Shown one piece after another: positions 12,311-21,146 of a stretch of DNA of 64,000 nucleotides. Both the position numbers and the translations under genes were made by a program. Under the pieces are notes generated by a model. That model was not told where the DNA came from, searched no databases, and was given only the letters and a program-made list of their open reading frames with translations. Source of the DNA: Breviolum minutum Mf 1.05b.01 (lineage: Eukaryota; Sar; Dinophyceae; Suessiales; Symbiodiniaceae); the NCBI GenBank assembly GCA_000507305.1, contig DF240710.1:1-64000 (forward strand), read 5' to 3'. Positions within the stretch are counted from its first letter, which is position 1. Every line of letters begins with the position of its first letter.

Positions 12311-12504
12311 ACTCGCTGAATGATATCCAACGATTCTGGCATCGGATCTTCACCCTGAAGATGAAGAATCGGGGCCAATTTTTTGCCGATCAGCGCTGTC
12401 GGCGTCTCCACATCATCGTACGACATGAAAATCAATCGATGCGGGATCTTCTTGAGTCCGAAAATCATGCGGGCGCGAGTGCAGAAGGGGCAAAGGTCAT
12501 AGAC
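12311..12504 (-). CDS. Glutaredoxin-2-like exon (thioredoxin-fold, GST N-terminal type)
   Basis: Encodes the N-terminal thioredoxin-fold domain of a Grx2-type (GrxB-like) glutaredoxin, which reduces disulfides with glutathione. The exon begins after an AG|G acceptor at 12504 and reads VYDLCPFCTRARMIFG. CPFC matches the CPYC-type active site, the flanking YD and KARMIFGLK-like pattern is characteristic of Grx2, and it is followed by DDVETPT, IGKKLAPIL and EDPMPESLDI, the expected glutathione-binding loop (cis-proline in APIL, MPESxDI motif). The frame runs on to 12121, but family similarity fades after QRVDED, so a donor probably lies near 12311. The helical C-terminal domain and the first few residues must be on other exons, not located. 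Grx2 is best known from proteobacteria, so transfer is possible. Family call firm, gene incomplete. Confidence 0.75.
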
Positions 12505-13027
12505 CTCGTTCCAAGCGCGAGGCAATAGGAGTCATGTTGCATTGAGGCAACCGCACCACTTGAGGTAGAATTAGTGTGATGGAATGTTGATTATGTATAT
12601 CACTAAATCAAATGTCACATGAATTCCCATCATACCTGATGTAAACATGACATCTCCAGCACCAACTCCTTGCTCTTCCATGAAGCACCCCTCAAGATAT
12701 TGGAAGAGTTTTACTACCCAGTTGGTACACACGTTGGAGTTTTCTGTAACCCAACGGGCTGGATATCAGCCAGTTAGTATCACCAGAAACAACCAGAAGC
12801 ACAGTCTCATGGAGAATTGTCCAAGAGGCTGTTTTCAACCACTATGTCAATGGTTTGGTGTATTGTATGTTGCTCTGTCTGTGCCTGGCAAACTCCTGCT
12901 CACACTGCAAAAAACAGCCGGCCGTTCATCATGTTATCCCTTGGAAACAGCGGCTGTGCTCATACTGAAACAATGAAAAATGTACATCCAACATCAATCA
13001 ACATCATTCAACATTAAGCAAAATCCT

Positions 13028-13530
13028 TCAACATGTTTCAACATCTGACTGCTTTTCATCCAAGGCGACGTACAAATCTGGTCGCGCTGCGCTGGGTCCA
13101 GGTACAACTGAAAACATCCGCCGCAGGGGTCTCCCCCCTTTCGCGCCGCGGCCAATACGCAGAGCTGTGGAGGTGCATGCCATGGCAGGCGTGACTGGAT
13201 AGAGGCAAATCTGGTGAATCTGGTATTCTTTTTTATAAACGAATAGCTTGAGCCTTTGGGCGTCCACACGGAGAAGAGTTGAGATAAGATGTCCAAAAGA
13301 GCAGGCGGTAGGTTTAGAGTTGATGGTTGTCGGTAGGGTATGCAGCCTCGTTCCATGATCGCTAATATTCCTGCTGGCTTGCCATCCGAAGGGAAATAAG
13401 AAAAGAAAGTCTTACTGAATACTTTTAAGCATTTTTCGGACCATGGCGCCGCTTTCGGGCCTGGACCACCTTCTGATTTTGCAATATGTTTTTTTCAATT
13501 TGCTGCTTCGCCTGTGCGTGAAACCAAAAA
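13028..13530 (-). other. Two coding-like minus-strand segments upstream of the Grx2-like exon
   Basis: About 13060-13200 is GC-rich and open (TSTALRIGRGAKGGRPLRRM and onward). About 13440-13520 reads AQAKQQIEKNILQNQKVVQA, a coiled-coil-like stretch followed by a basic patch. They may be 5' exons of the Grx2-like gene or of another minus-strand gene. Boundaries are unknown; in the first segment an alternative frame is also open. Confidence 0.25.
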
Positions 13531-13850
13531 GAATTGAAGAAAGGTGCCTACAGAACCACGAGCGGAAGGAGAAAGGTTCATGTCGAAGCGTGAGGGTGTT
13601 GTCATCCTTTCCAAACATTTCTTACGATTTGCAATGTACCATGTCACCATGTGTAACGACTGCAGTTGCAAGACTTCCCGTCCTGGATGCGAGGCGTTAT
13701 CACTTTACATACTTACCTAACGAAAAATATTACTTAATACTGACAATAGTGTCTCCTCTCAATATGGTTGTTACGAGTAGGCTACCGTCGTCCTCCGCAA
13801 ATCACCGACGTTGTCATGCGATTCGTCCTGCGGGGCCTTGGGATGGCTGA

Positions 13851-13866
13851 AGCCGTTTTGGCTCGG
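13851..13866 (+). other. Possible degenerate spliced-leader relic
   Basis: Reads agccgttttggctcgg. The dinoflagellate spliced leader ends AGCCATTTTGGCTCAAG, so the match is 13 of 14 bases over AGCCxTTTTGGCTC, with the last bases diverged. An ATG-started ORF (13875-14138) begins nine bases later and has a signal-peptide-like start (MIKLKYSVLLCSVGFAHV). The arrangement is what retroposed, once trans-spliced mRNA leaves behind. The motif is short enough for chance. Confidence 0.35.
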
Positions 13867-14049
13867 GTCTGCTCATGATCAAGCTGAAGTACTCCGTTCT
13901 GCTCTGTTCTGTTGGGTTTGCGCACGTCATGCCAGAAACACCTAGGGGCATTACACACCGCGGTTGGACAACGAAAATGAGGAGCTTGTTCCAACATGCC
14001 CACCGCCAGATGCGGCATCAATTGATGGCAACGGGGTGTTTTAGAACTT

Positions 14050-14307
14050 TTGGCAGGTACAGTCCGACACGGGATTCATGCAGCAGTTACCCCAACGCAG
14101 TCTCAATTTTCTTCGTTGCAAGTGACACTTGGCGGTAACTTAGACCGCGCTGAAAACGCGGTTGACAAAAATGACCTACAAATCCAGAAATTGGAACAAT
14201 ATGTGGAAAACAACATGGAACGACCCCAACTCATTGCCGCCGCAGTGTCGTTAGTTCTGCCAATTTTCTGGACGGCAAGCCTCGCTGAAAATGCGTGTGC
14301 CGGGTGA
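14050..14307 (+). CDS. Small predicted coiled-coil, C-terminal membrane-anchor protein or exon
   Basis: Open frame of 85 residues. A charged heptad-like region (LDRAENAVDKNDLQIQKLEQ) is followed by a hydrophobic segment (LIAAAVSLVLPIFWTASLA) close to the stop, the layout of a tail-anchored coiled-coil protein. It overlaps in another frame the ORF that starts at 13875, so at most one of the two is translated across the overlap, unless splicing separates them. SNARE-like architecture is suggestive, but no SNARE signature residue could be assigned. No upstream exon was identified. Confidence 0.35.
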   Translation: MAGTVRHGIHAAVTPTQSQFSSLQVTLGGNLDRAENAVDKNDLQIQKLEQYVENNMERPQLIAAAVSLVLPIFWTASLAENACAG

Positions 14308-14500
14308 GTAAATGGTGGTTTGCAGCCTTTATGCGCCTTATCAAGGCAAACCATTTGAAAAAAGGCTTCAATTTTACCAAAGTTGAAGTGAATGGATTGG
14401 CAAATTATCTCGTCATGGGCCATTATTGGTGCTTCGCGACTTCAATGCAAGGTTACACACTCGGCTTGCTACTGAAGAGCATTGGTTGGGCGAATATATT

Positions 14501-14678
14501 CAGCTCGCCTCATTGTTCACCAGAATCTGCCCATCAAATGCTGTTTTTGACTCAGCAAAAGCAATGTGATGCCAATTCGGCGTGTTCAGACGCCATTGGC
14601 TTCTCAGAAGCAGTTTTGGTGCACCACTCAAATGACTATGTTTGAAGTCACAGAGGGATATCAAACTTTACATGCATA
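14501..14678. repeat. 178-bp direct repeat, copy 1
   Basis: From cagctcgcctcattgttcac to aaactttacatgcata; repeated at 14786-14963 with only about two differences (agtcacagagg versus agttacagacg). The 107 bp between copies are unrelated to the repeat. Contains no recognised gene. Confidence 0.95.
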
Positions 14679-14785
14679 GGCTTGGATGGCCACGGGGAAA
14701 CGAAAGGAAGCTTGAGGTTGAATTCCAAGGGATAAAAACGGGCATTTCTAAACACCATGAAGAGCTACACCGTGTTTCACAGATA

Positions 14786-14963
14786 CAGCTCGCCTCATTG
14801 TTCACCAGAATCTGCCCATCAAATGCTGTTTTTGACTCAGCAAAAGCAATGTGATGCCAATTCGGCGTGTTCAGACGCCATTGGCTTCTCAGAAGCAGTT
14901 TTGGTGCACCACTCAAATGACTATGTTTGAAGTTACAGACGGATATCAAACTTTACATGCATA
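14786..14963. repeat. 178-bp direct repeat, copy 2
   Basis: Second copy of the repeat at 14501-14678. The high identity implies a recent local duplication. It ends about 150 bp before the outer end of the tyrosine-recombinase element. Confidence 0.95.
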
Positions 14964-15110
14964 TGCCACAAAGTGTGGTGGGTTTACCCGTTTCCAGTCA
15001 CTTCAGCTGTTGTTTCAAAACAGTTGGAAGCATCTGAGAATGTTGCAAAATGTACTCAGTACGGTTTGCAGCAGCACCTTCCCATTGCTTGATAAGCAAA
15101 GATGTTTTTT

Positions 15111-15451
15111 CTTATTCCCTTAAGAACCGCACGTCATGAACAAACGCCAAGGTAACAATCAACACAGTTGACTAATAGTTACCAACGACGAAAGTAAACA
15201 AGGAAGTTTCTCACTAAACTTCCTTTGACAGAAACTCATATTAATATTTCCGGATACGCTATTCGAACGCCAAATAAATATATCTATATACGCAGAAACG
15301 CGGGGAAGATGAAATCACAACTTCACTGACAAGTTCACACTCACTCACGCTCCTTTTTTCTTTTAGGATTTGTCTGAGCAAACGGGGTCATGGTCAAGTT
15401 GACCATCCTTCACTTGTGCTTTTTGGGTTGGCCCACGACCACACCCGCATC
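15111..15451 (-). repeat. Split direct repeat B, outer copy (B2)
   Basis: 341 bp matching 15736-16076 with one visible substitution (position 15441 versus 16066). Contains the small inverted repeat ggaagtttctcactaaacttcc and forms the 3' end of the element. Confidence 0.95.
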
Positions 15452-15534
15452 TAGGCTAGGGTTAGGCCTATTAGAAAGGAGGGTTGGAAAAACCACACCC
15501 AACTAACTTTTAGTACGGGGTTTGGGAGGGCGGG

Positions 15535-15736
15535 TACCGAACTAAAAGTGGAAGAACAAATTTGGACCCACCCATCCCACCCTAGCCAAAGACTTCGAGG
15601 TATATATACAAAGTGAAAGAGGGCCAACAGTGAAACATGTCATGACTGCTAATTTGAAAACATGTCTTTTCAAGAAACACGTTTATCAAATTTTCTTTGT
15701 TGGAAATAAAGTTTTCATCGCTTCGCGAGTTACAAC
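15535..15736 (-). repeat. Split direct repeat A, inner copy (A2)
   Basis: 202 bp that look identical to 23227-23428. It shares its last base with B1 and is separated from B2 by 83 bp (15452-15534). Confidence 0.95.
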
Positions 15737-16076
15737 TTATTCCCTTAAGAACCGCACGTCATGAACAAACGCCAAGGTAACAATCAACACAGTTGACTAA
15801 TAGTTACCAACGACGAAAGTAAACAAGGAAGTTTCTCACTAAACTTCCTTTGACAGAAACTCATATTAATATTTCCGGATACGCTATTCGAACGCCAAAT
15901 AAATATATCTATATACGCAGAAACGCGGGGAAGATGAAATCACAACTTCACTGACAAGTTCACACTCACTCACGCTCCTTTTTTCTTTTAGGATTTGTCT
16001 GAGCAAACGGGGTCATGGTCAAGTTGACCATCCTTCACTTGTGCTTTTTGGGTTGGCCCACGACCTCACCCGCATC
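15736..16076 (-). repeat. Split direct repeat B, inner copy (B1)
   Basis: 341 bp that begin 10 bp after the stop codon of the RT ORF in element orientation and abut A2. The B1-A2 junction reproduces the end-to-start join expected of a circular intermediate. Confidence 0.95.
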
Positions 16077-16086
16077 ACCCCATTTC

Positions 16087-19000
16087 TCAATCGTGAGAGT
16101 CGTGTGACAAACATGGTAGAAACAATGTCCAGTCAAAATGAAATCTGCGAACACCTAAAGCGACAAGTTGATCTATCTTCAGACGACTTGGATCATCAGA
16201 GGGATTTGAATAAGAAGCAACCCTGCTGAACCAAGGTTTCCACGCCGCCTTCAACTCAAGCTCAACGTATTGTCCAATGATGTTGTTTGCAAACCACACA
16301 CTTGACCATGCCTTCACAAGAGCCGATCGCGAAGCTTCATTGTCGATGTAGCTCACTGCATAGCGATGAGGGTATTCACTACCCCATACTGCAATGGCCA
16401 CCAAGGCCGCCAAAAGTTCGACCAGATATATGGGATTCTGAGATGACGCCAAATACTTTTCCATCAGTTCGTCAGGTACTATTTCACTGAAGAAACCCAA
16501 GCGCTCCCCCTTGTCAGAGTAGAGTACTCCACCAACAGTTCCTTTGTGAATTGCACCTGGCTCAAAAGCACCGTCTGTGAAAACGTGAATGACGTCTCCC
16601 GAGGCAGCCCTGATTTCTATAGGAGGCCCGTTGACGACACGATGTTTAAAGAAATCCAATGCACGCGCTAGGGCATCATCAAGTTTCAATGCACCGTCTA
16701 CAGCTGTTGCACGTTTGCCAATAGTATGAAGATGCAAGTTCGCAATTCTGCCAAACATGAAACTTTCAAACCATATCAAACGCCCACGCAACGTTTCCGC
16801 CTCCTTCTGTGACATGCGATTTGTTGTCAAATGTTTCGTAAGTGTTTCGTTCAGTTCTTCCTTCCTGGCAGCAGTGTGTCTGAAAAATACCACTCCATCT
16901 TGAAAAGAGCTGAGATCGACCACCACGCCTAACACCTCCAGTTGGTTTTGGAATGGTGCCCACTTTTTTCCTTCCTTCGCGAAACGCATCCCCAAAAGAT
17001 CAAGCACCATGGAAACATGTTGTTCAGTCTGTTGCGACACATCGTTCCTGGACAATATTGGGAAATCATCGAAGAATGTACCGGCCCATATTCCAAGTCC
17101 CATTGTAAGAATGTGAAAGAGAGCCGTGCTTATCCTCAAAAAGCCACTTACACTGCCAGTTGCTCCAAATGGCAATGCGTTCAGTCCATATATGGCACAT
17201 TCACTCCTGCCTGGTTTCGGGACTGCAATGCGGATGAAGGATCTGTCAAAAGAGTGCAAGGGGAATTGCTTATAAGCAGAAGAAAGATCGAAAGCCTTCC
17301 CCTCCAGACCGCAAACATTCGTTCCCCCATGAAGTGATAGCGCTCGTACAAGTGTAGTCGCCAAAAAATCGAGCCCATATAACTTTGGCTTCTCCACCAC
17401 GCCACACGTCGAATTGATGCCACTGGTTTTGAAGTTGTCTATTACCCGCACTTTCTTTTTCTGCTGCAACCCAAAACGATGAGTCAGAGAAAGGCCTGTG
17501 AAGTCGTTGCTGTCATCCAGCCAAATCCATTTCTTTTCCAACTCAGATTGCGTTTCGTCCCATGCCGCTATAGTCAGCTCATCAGATTCCACATTGGAAG
17601 CTCTGGCAATGACAGCTTGGTTCAAACCTTTCGACATGTCAATCAGTCCCTTCACCGTGAGACTGGGCTGTTTGGGCAGCTTCTCCAAGCAACCTGAATC
17701 TCGAAGCCAGCCAGTTATTTTGAAGCCTTCACAAATGTCTCGCACCAAATGAACGTCGGGGTACGAAATGTCCGCTAACATCTCACCCAATAACAACAAA
17801 CGCTTCCCCTTCAAGACTGCAGCACAGTGTGGTTCCATGCCATCATGCAACTCTTTCTCTGCCTGACACAGCTCACCGGCCCTCTTGGTCCACTTTTTCA
17901 ACCAAGCGACCCGCCGTCCCAAAAGAGTAGCTGCATCCATCATGAGGTTTTGTTTCAGCAAATCGTCTATCTTATCTATGGATTTGTAGTCAAGGAAACG
18001 AGGATGTCCTGCCTTGATAGCCTCTTCAACAAAATCATCCGGATCCCTTGGAATCCCAAAAGAAATCTTCTCAACTATGTCATCAAGTCTGATTGTATCA
18101 ATGCTTCCTAATGAATTTCCATCCACATCGCTGACCCGCACTTCGCCCCACTTTAAAAGTTTGCGATGTACAATGCGTGTTCCTTTGGGAAAGTTGTTCA
18201 AAATGCCTGCAACAATGTCACTGCTTTGTCCAACTGTGAACAACCAAGTTTTGTAATGAGAAAATTCACTCACCAAGGGCTTAAGTTTTTGACCCCGAGG
18301 CAAAAATCCCATGTTCACATGTTGCAAACCTGATGAAGTTTGTTGTTGTGACTGTTGAATCAACGACTCCATTGGCGAAAAACCAAGTGATATTGCAAGT
18401 TCCTTCACCACATGCGCCACACGCTCACAAAGAAGCCACGGGTATGCGGCCTCTTCGCTGGTCGGGAAATGCAGACCACCTGACTCGGATTGTATCGGCT
18501 TCCACGGCTTGTGACTATGATTTCCATCACACGCTACATTGAAAGCAGAAAAATGTTGCTTTGAAGACCACCATTTGGTCTTTTTGTCACGGTCGCCCCC
18601 CATCATGCAGCTTTGAAAAACATTGTGATAGCCCGGACACAACCTGAAAAGTTCTTGCAAAGGCTCTGTATCCCACATTAGACTGTTTTCAGGGTTCTCT
18701 ATCGTGAACAAGATGTCAAACTGAAGGCACACCTTTGCGATTTCCAATGTAGCATAATACAAAGCGTTTGCTGATGCCACTTTTGCTGCATCCAATCCTT
18801 TGAGCGTCGGAAGACCCATCGGAAAAAGTTTGCTCCGCAACGGCCTCGGTAATTCGAAACCTGCAGCTTCCAAATCTCGATGTCTTTTGTTCCTTGCTGC
18901 TGAACACGTTCCACAAGGTGGTGCTAGGTGCACGTATAGCAAATTGTATCGTTCTGATGCGATGAAATCTTTCAAGAACTGCAAGTCTTCGGCTTTTGTG

Positions 19001-19434
19001 AGGTCAAGTGTAGTCACCGGTCCAGATGTTCGTGTTGCACTTCTGTCTATGGCCACTGATCTCACACCCAACTTGCGAATGGTCGCTGTCAACCTTCCTG
19101 ATCCAGAAAAAATTTCAATACACAACAGATTTTCAAATGCTGTTTTGTTGCTGTGTTCAACTTCCGCATTGGCAAAGTGCTCTGATGCCTTTTCTGTGAA
19201 AACCTCAGGTTTCTGAGGCGTGGTTGGCTGCCCAACGTTTGTCGACTGCGTCGGAAAAGTTGTGTCGCCTGAAAAATCTGAATTTGCCTTGCAATGTGAA
19301 AACTCGCCACATGTTGCTGTAGCTTTACCACCACTGCTCGATGAAGCTGCATTTTTGTACCCCCCCTTCAGGGGGAACCTTGTGAAGTGACACCTGGCCT
19401 TCTGTGCGTGGCCTTTTGAATTCATGCGCTTCAT
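16087..19434 (-). CDS. Polyprotein: cytosine-methyltransferase-like + reverse transcriptase + RNase H (element 1 ORF3)
   Basis: 1115 residues, uninterrupted. Residues about 103-115 (LLCIEIFSGSGRL) resemble the S-adenosylmethionine-binding motif I of DNA methyltransferases. APPCGTCSAAR (about 171-181) has the Pro-Cys of the C5-methyltransferase catalytic motif, and IENPENS (about 245-251) the Glu-Asn motif. The RT has FDLSSAY (about 715-721, motif A Asp), LPFGATG (motif B) and FFDDF (787-791, the YxDD position). RNase H has its four acidic residues in TDGAF (Asp954), YLVELLAA (Glu1006), YIDNEAS (Asp1031) and SNPSDDPSR (about Asp1081). The ATG follows the Gag-like stop directly (TAAATG), suggesting reinitiation or coupled translation. 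Replicates the element; whether the methyltransferase part is active is unknown. Confidence 0.88.
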   Translation of the reverse strand: MKRMNSKGHAQKARCHFTRFPLKGGYKNAASSSSGGKATATCGEFSHCKANSDFSGDTTFPTQSTNVGQPTTPQKPEVFTEKASEHFANAEVEHSNKTAFENLLCIEIFSGSGRLTATIRKLGVRSVAIDRSATRTSGPVTTLDLTKAEDLQFLKDFIASERYNLLYVHLAPPCGTCSAARNKRHRDLEAAGFELPRPLRSKLFPMGLPTLKGLDAAKVASANALYYATLEIAKVCLQFDILFTIENPENSLMWDTEPLQELFRLCPGYHNVFQSCMMGGDRDKKTKWWSSKQHFSAFNVACDGNHSHKPWKPIQSESGGLHFPTSEEAAYPWLLCERVAHVVKELAISLGFSPMESLIQQSQQQTSSGLQHVNMGFLPRGQKLKPLVSEFSHYKTWLFTVGQSSDIVAGILNNFPKGTRIVHRKLLKWGEVRVSDVDGNSLGSIDTIRLDDIVEKISFGIPRDPDDFVEEAIKAGHPRFLDYKSIDKIDDLLKQNLMMDAATLLGRRVAWLKKWTKRAGELCQAEKELHDGMEPHCAAVLKGKRLLLLGEMLADISYPDVHLVRDICEGFKITGWLRDSGCLEKLPKQPSLTVKGLIDMSKGLNQAVIARASNVESDELTIAAWDETQSELEKKWIWLDDSNDFTGLSLTHRFGLQQKKKVRVIDNFKTSGINSTCGVVEKPKLYGLDFLATTLVRALSLHGGTNVCGLEGKAFDLSSAYKQFPLHSFDRSFIRIAVPKPGRSECAIYGLNALPFGATGSVSGFLRISTALFHILTMGLGIWAGTFFDDFPILSRNDVSQQTEQHVSMVLDLLGMRFAKEGKKWAPFQNQLEVLGVVVDLSSFQDGVVFFRHTAARKEELNETLTKHLTTNRMSQKEAETLRGRLIWFESFMFGRIANLHLHTIGKRATAVDGALKLDDALARALDFFKHRVVNGPPIEIRAASGDVIHVFTDGAFEPGAIHKGTVGGVLYSDKGERLGFFSEIVPDELMEKYLASSQNPIYLVELLAALVAIAVWGSEYPHRYAVSYIDNEASRSALVKAWSSVWFANNIIGQYVELELKAAWKPWFSRVASYSNPSDDPSRLKIDQLVALGVRRFHFDWTLFLPCLSHDSHD

Positions 19435-20646
19435 TTAGTCAGTCTTTATTGTTGTCTTCTTTCGCCCCCTTTGCGTTTCTGCATTGCTATATCCATGCCC
19501 AACCTTCCTGCAATATGCACACACGTGTGCACCTCGACTGCATGTAGGAGGCTTTCCACCTGCGTTTGATTTGCAACCACCTGGAAGATTGTAAGCCCAA
19601 CAAATTGGTTTCCCATTGGTCGTCTGTTGGTGACAATCCTTCAACTCATCAGGTACGTTGGGGCTGTTCCGTGCTCGCTTCCCAGGCCTTTTTGGTGGCT
19701 TGGGAGTTTTCTTTGGATCAGCATCAGGTGTTGACTGGTTAGAAGAACGTCCTGCAGGTTGAGGCATGAGGTGGACTATGATTCTTGGATCATGTTGCAT
19801 GCGAGTGATTGCTGCATCCAGAGGCTTGTCACCATGAGCGTCTGGCTTGACTGTATGGTGATTTCTGGCCAATAAAGTCCACAACTCACAGTCCGCTCTG
19901 ATAAGTTGCGTCAGTGTCACCGGCTTTGTAGCTTGCGATACATCAGATGAATACGCCCTAAACAAAGCATCCACCCACTTCTCATGCACGTCCCAAGATA
20001 CCACACCAGTCATGTCTAATGCAAAACCACGTCGTTGAAGGCACCACATCAATTTCAACTCAGTCCCGTGTTCTGCATCAGCTGTTGAAACCTCGTTGTC
20101 AATCTTGAGTGTTTGTGCCTCAACTCTGACGATCTGCTTAGGGTCTTTGACTGATGCCTTCACCTCGCTGTCACGTTTGTGGCATTTGCTAGGATGTATC
20201 CAAACGATGTTGCCAGTTTCATAAATTGTCTGACAAAGATCTATGAGACTGTACGCTGGCTCCTTCTCCCCTTCCAAGACCACTCCATTCAAGCGATGCT
20301 TCAAATCTGCCAGCCTTGCCTGTTTCTCGGGAACCGGGAGCTTTCTGGCCATCGAACTCTGATCGCTGGACACTGACATCTTCAGCTGAGCAAGAACATA
20401 TGTTTGAGATTCAAACAACAAGCGTCTCAACTTTCCTATCTGCCCCATGCTTGGCAATGTGAAAACTCTTTGCGCAAACGTATCAAAAGCAGCATCTGTT
20501 GGGGGCTGATTCGGTGTGCCTATGGCGAAAGACAAGCTCGAGAAAGTTGTTATGCCTTGCCTTGCCAGCAGAAGTCCCATCTGCTTTGAATCATCTATCT
20601 CGTCACATCTCACAGTGAAGGCTGCAGCAGAATCTACCAACGACAT
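19435..20646 (-). CDS. Gag-like zinc-finger protein (element 1 ORF2)
   Basis: 403 residues. The N-terminal two thirds are helical without recognised motifs; a basic Pro/Lys-rich linker (KKTPKPPKRPGKRAR) follows, and near the C-terminus are two zinc-finger-like clusters: CWAYNLPGGC with a later CSRGAH (C-x8-C-x10-C-x4-H), then CAYCRKVGH (C-x2-C-x4-H, lacking the last Cys of a retroviral CCHC knuckle). Position directly before the RT ORF and the nucleic-acid-binding tail indicate the structural Gag role, packaging the element RNA. The start ATG gives MSLVDSAAAF. Its TAA stop abuts the next ATG. Confidence 0.8.
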   Translation of the reverse strand: MSLVDSAAAFTVRCDEIDDSKQMGLLLARQGITTFSSLSFAIGTPNQPPTDAAFDTFAQRVFTLPSMGQIGKLRRLLFESQTYVLAQLKMSVSSDQSSMARKLPVPEKQARLADLKHRLNGVVLEGEKEPAYSLIDLCQTIYETGNIVWIHPSKCHKRDSEVKASVKDPKQIVRVEAQTLKIDNEVSTADAEHGTELKLMWCLQRRGFALDMTGVVSWDVHEKWVDALFRAYSSDVSQATKPVTLTQLIRADCELWTLLARNHHTVKPDAHGDKPLDAAITRMQHDPRIIVHLMPQPAGRSSNQSTPDADPKKTPKPPKRPGKRARNSPNVPDELKDCHQQTTNGKPICWAYNLPGGCKSNAGGKPPTCSRGAHVCAYCRKVGHGYSNAETQRGRKKTTIKTD

Positions 20647-21146
20647 GAGTCCGGCGAAACTATGGTTAAAAACAAGTATCTGTGGTTTGCATGAATCTTA
20701 TTTCATGTGAATGCATGTCTTGTCAGAGTTTCTTTCATGGCGGTGCTTGACTTGGATGTGACCACAGTCGCAACCACTGCTTTGAAAAATTTTGATTTCA
20801 AATGGTGGAATGAAATCAATTGAAAACCTGAAAAAGTTAGGGTGTACGAAAATGTCTTGAAACCTTTCAAAACGAACTTTTCGTACCCCCCCTATGTTTG
20901 AAGGGGAGCATGGCTTCACCACTGCTTCACTGCTTCCTTGAGTTCTGGATGCACCACGAACACAAGCAAATCATCCTTGCACCCTCAATGCAAGTGACAC
21001 TTCAACCCGGTGCTTCACAAGCACTGTATGTATGCATGCTTTTTCAATGATCATGCAAACATGTCCATGGCTGCACCACTGAACATCACAAACTGAAACT
21101 CTGACATGACGGAAAAATTTTTGCATTGTTTTAGCTCTACACTGCG
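20647..21146 (-). other. 500-bp spacer between recombinase and Gag-like ORFs
   Basis: No ORF is supported. Contains a gtaccccccc run near 20884 that is echoed near 19358 at the start of ORF3, each followed within about 12 bp by a G run. Could hold an internal promoter or splice signals for the downstream ORFs; nothing firmer can be said. Confidence 0.4.

Noticed and set aside
15111..16076. Pair of LTRs flanking a small element
   Set aside because: The 341-bp copies are two B repeats of a split-direct-repeat element; between them lies only A2 and a spacer, and the ORFs are outside.
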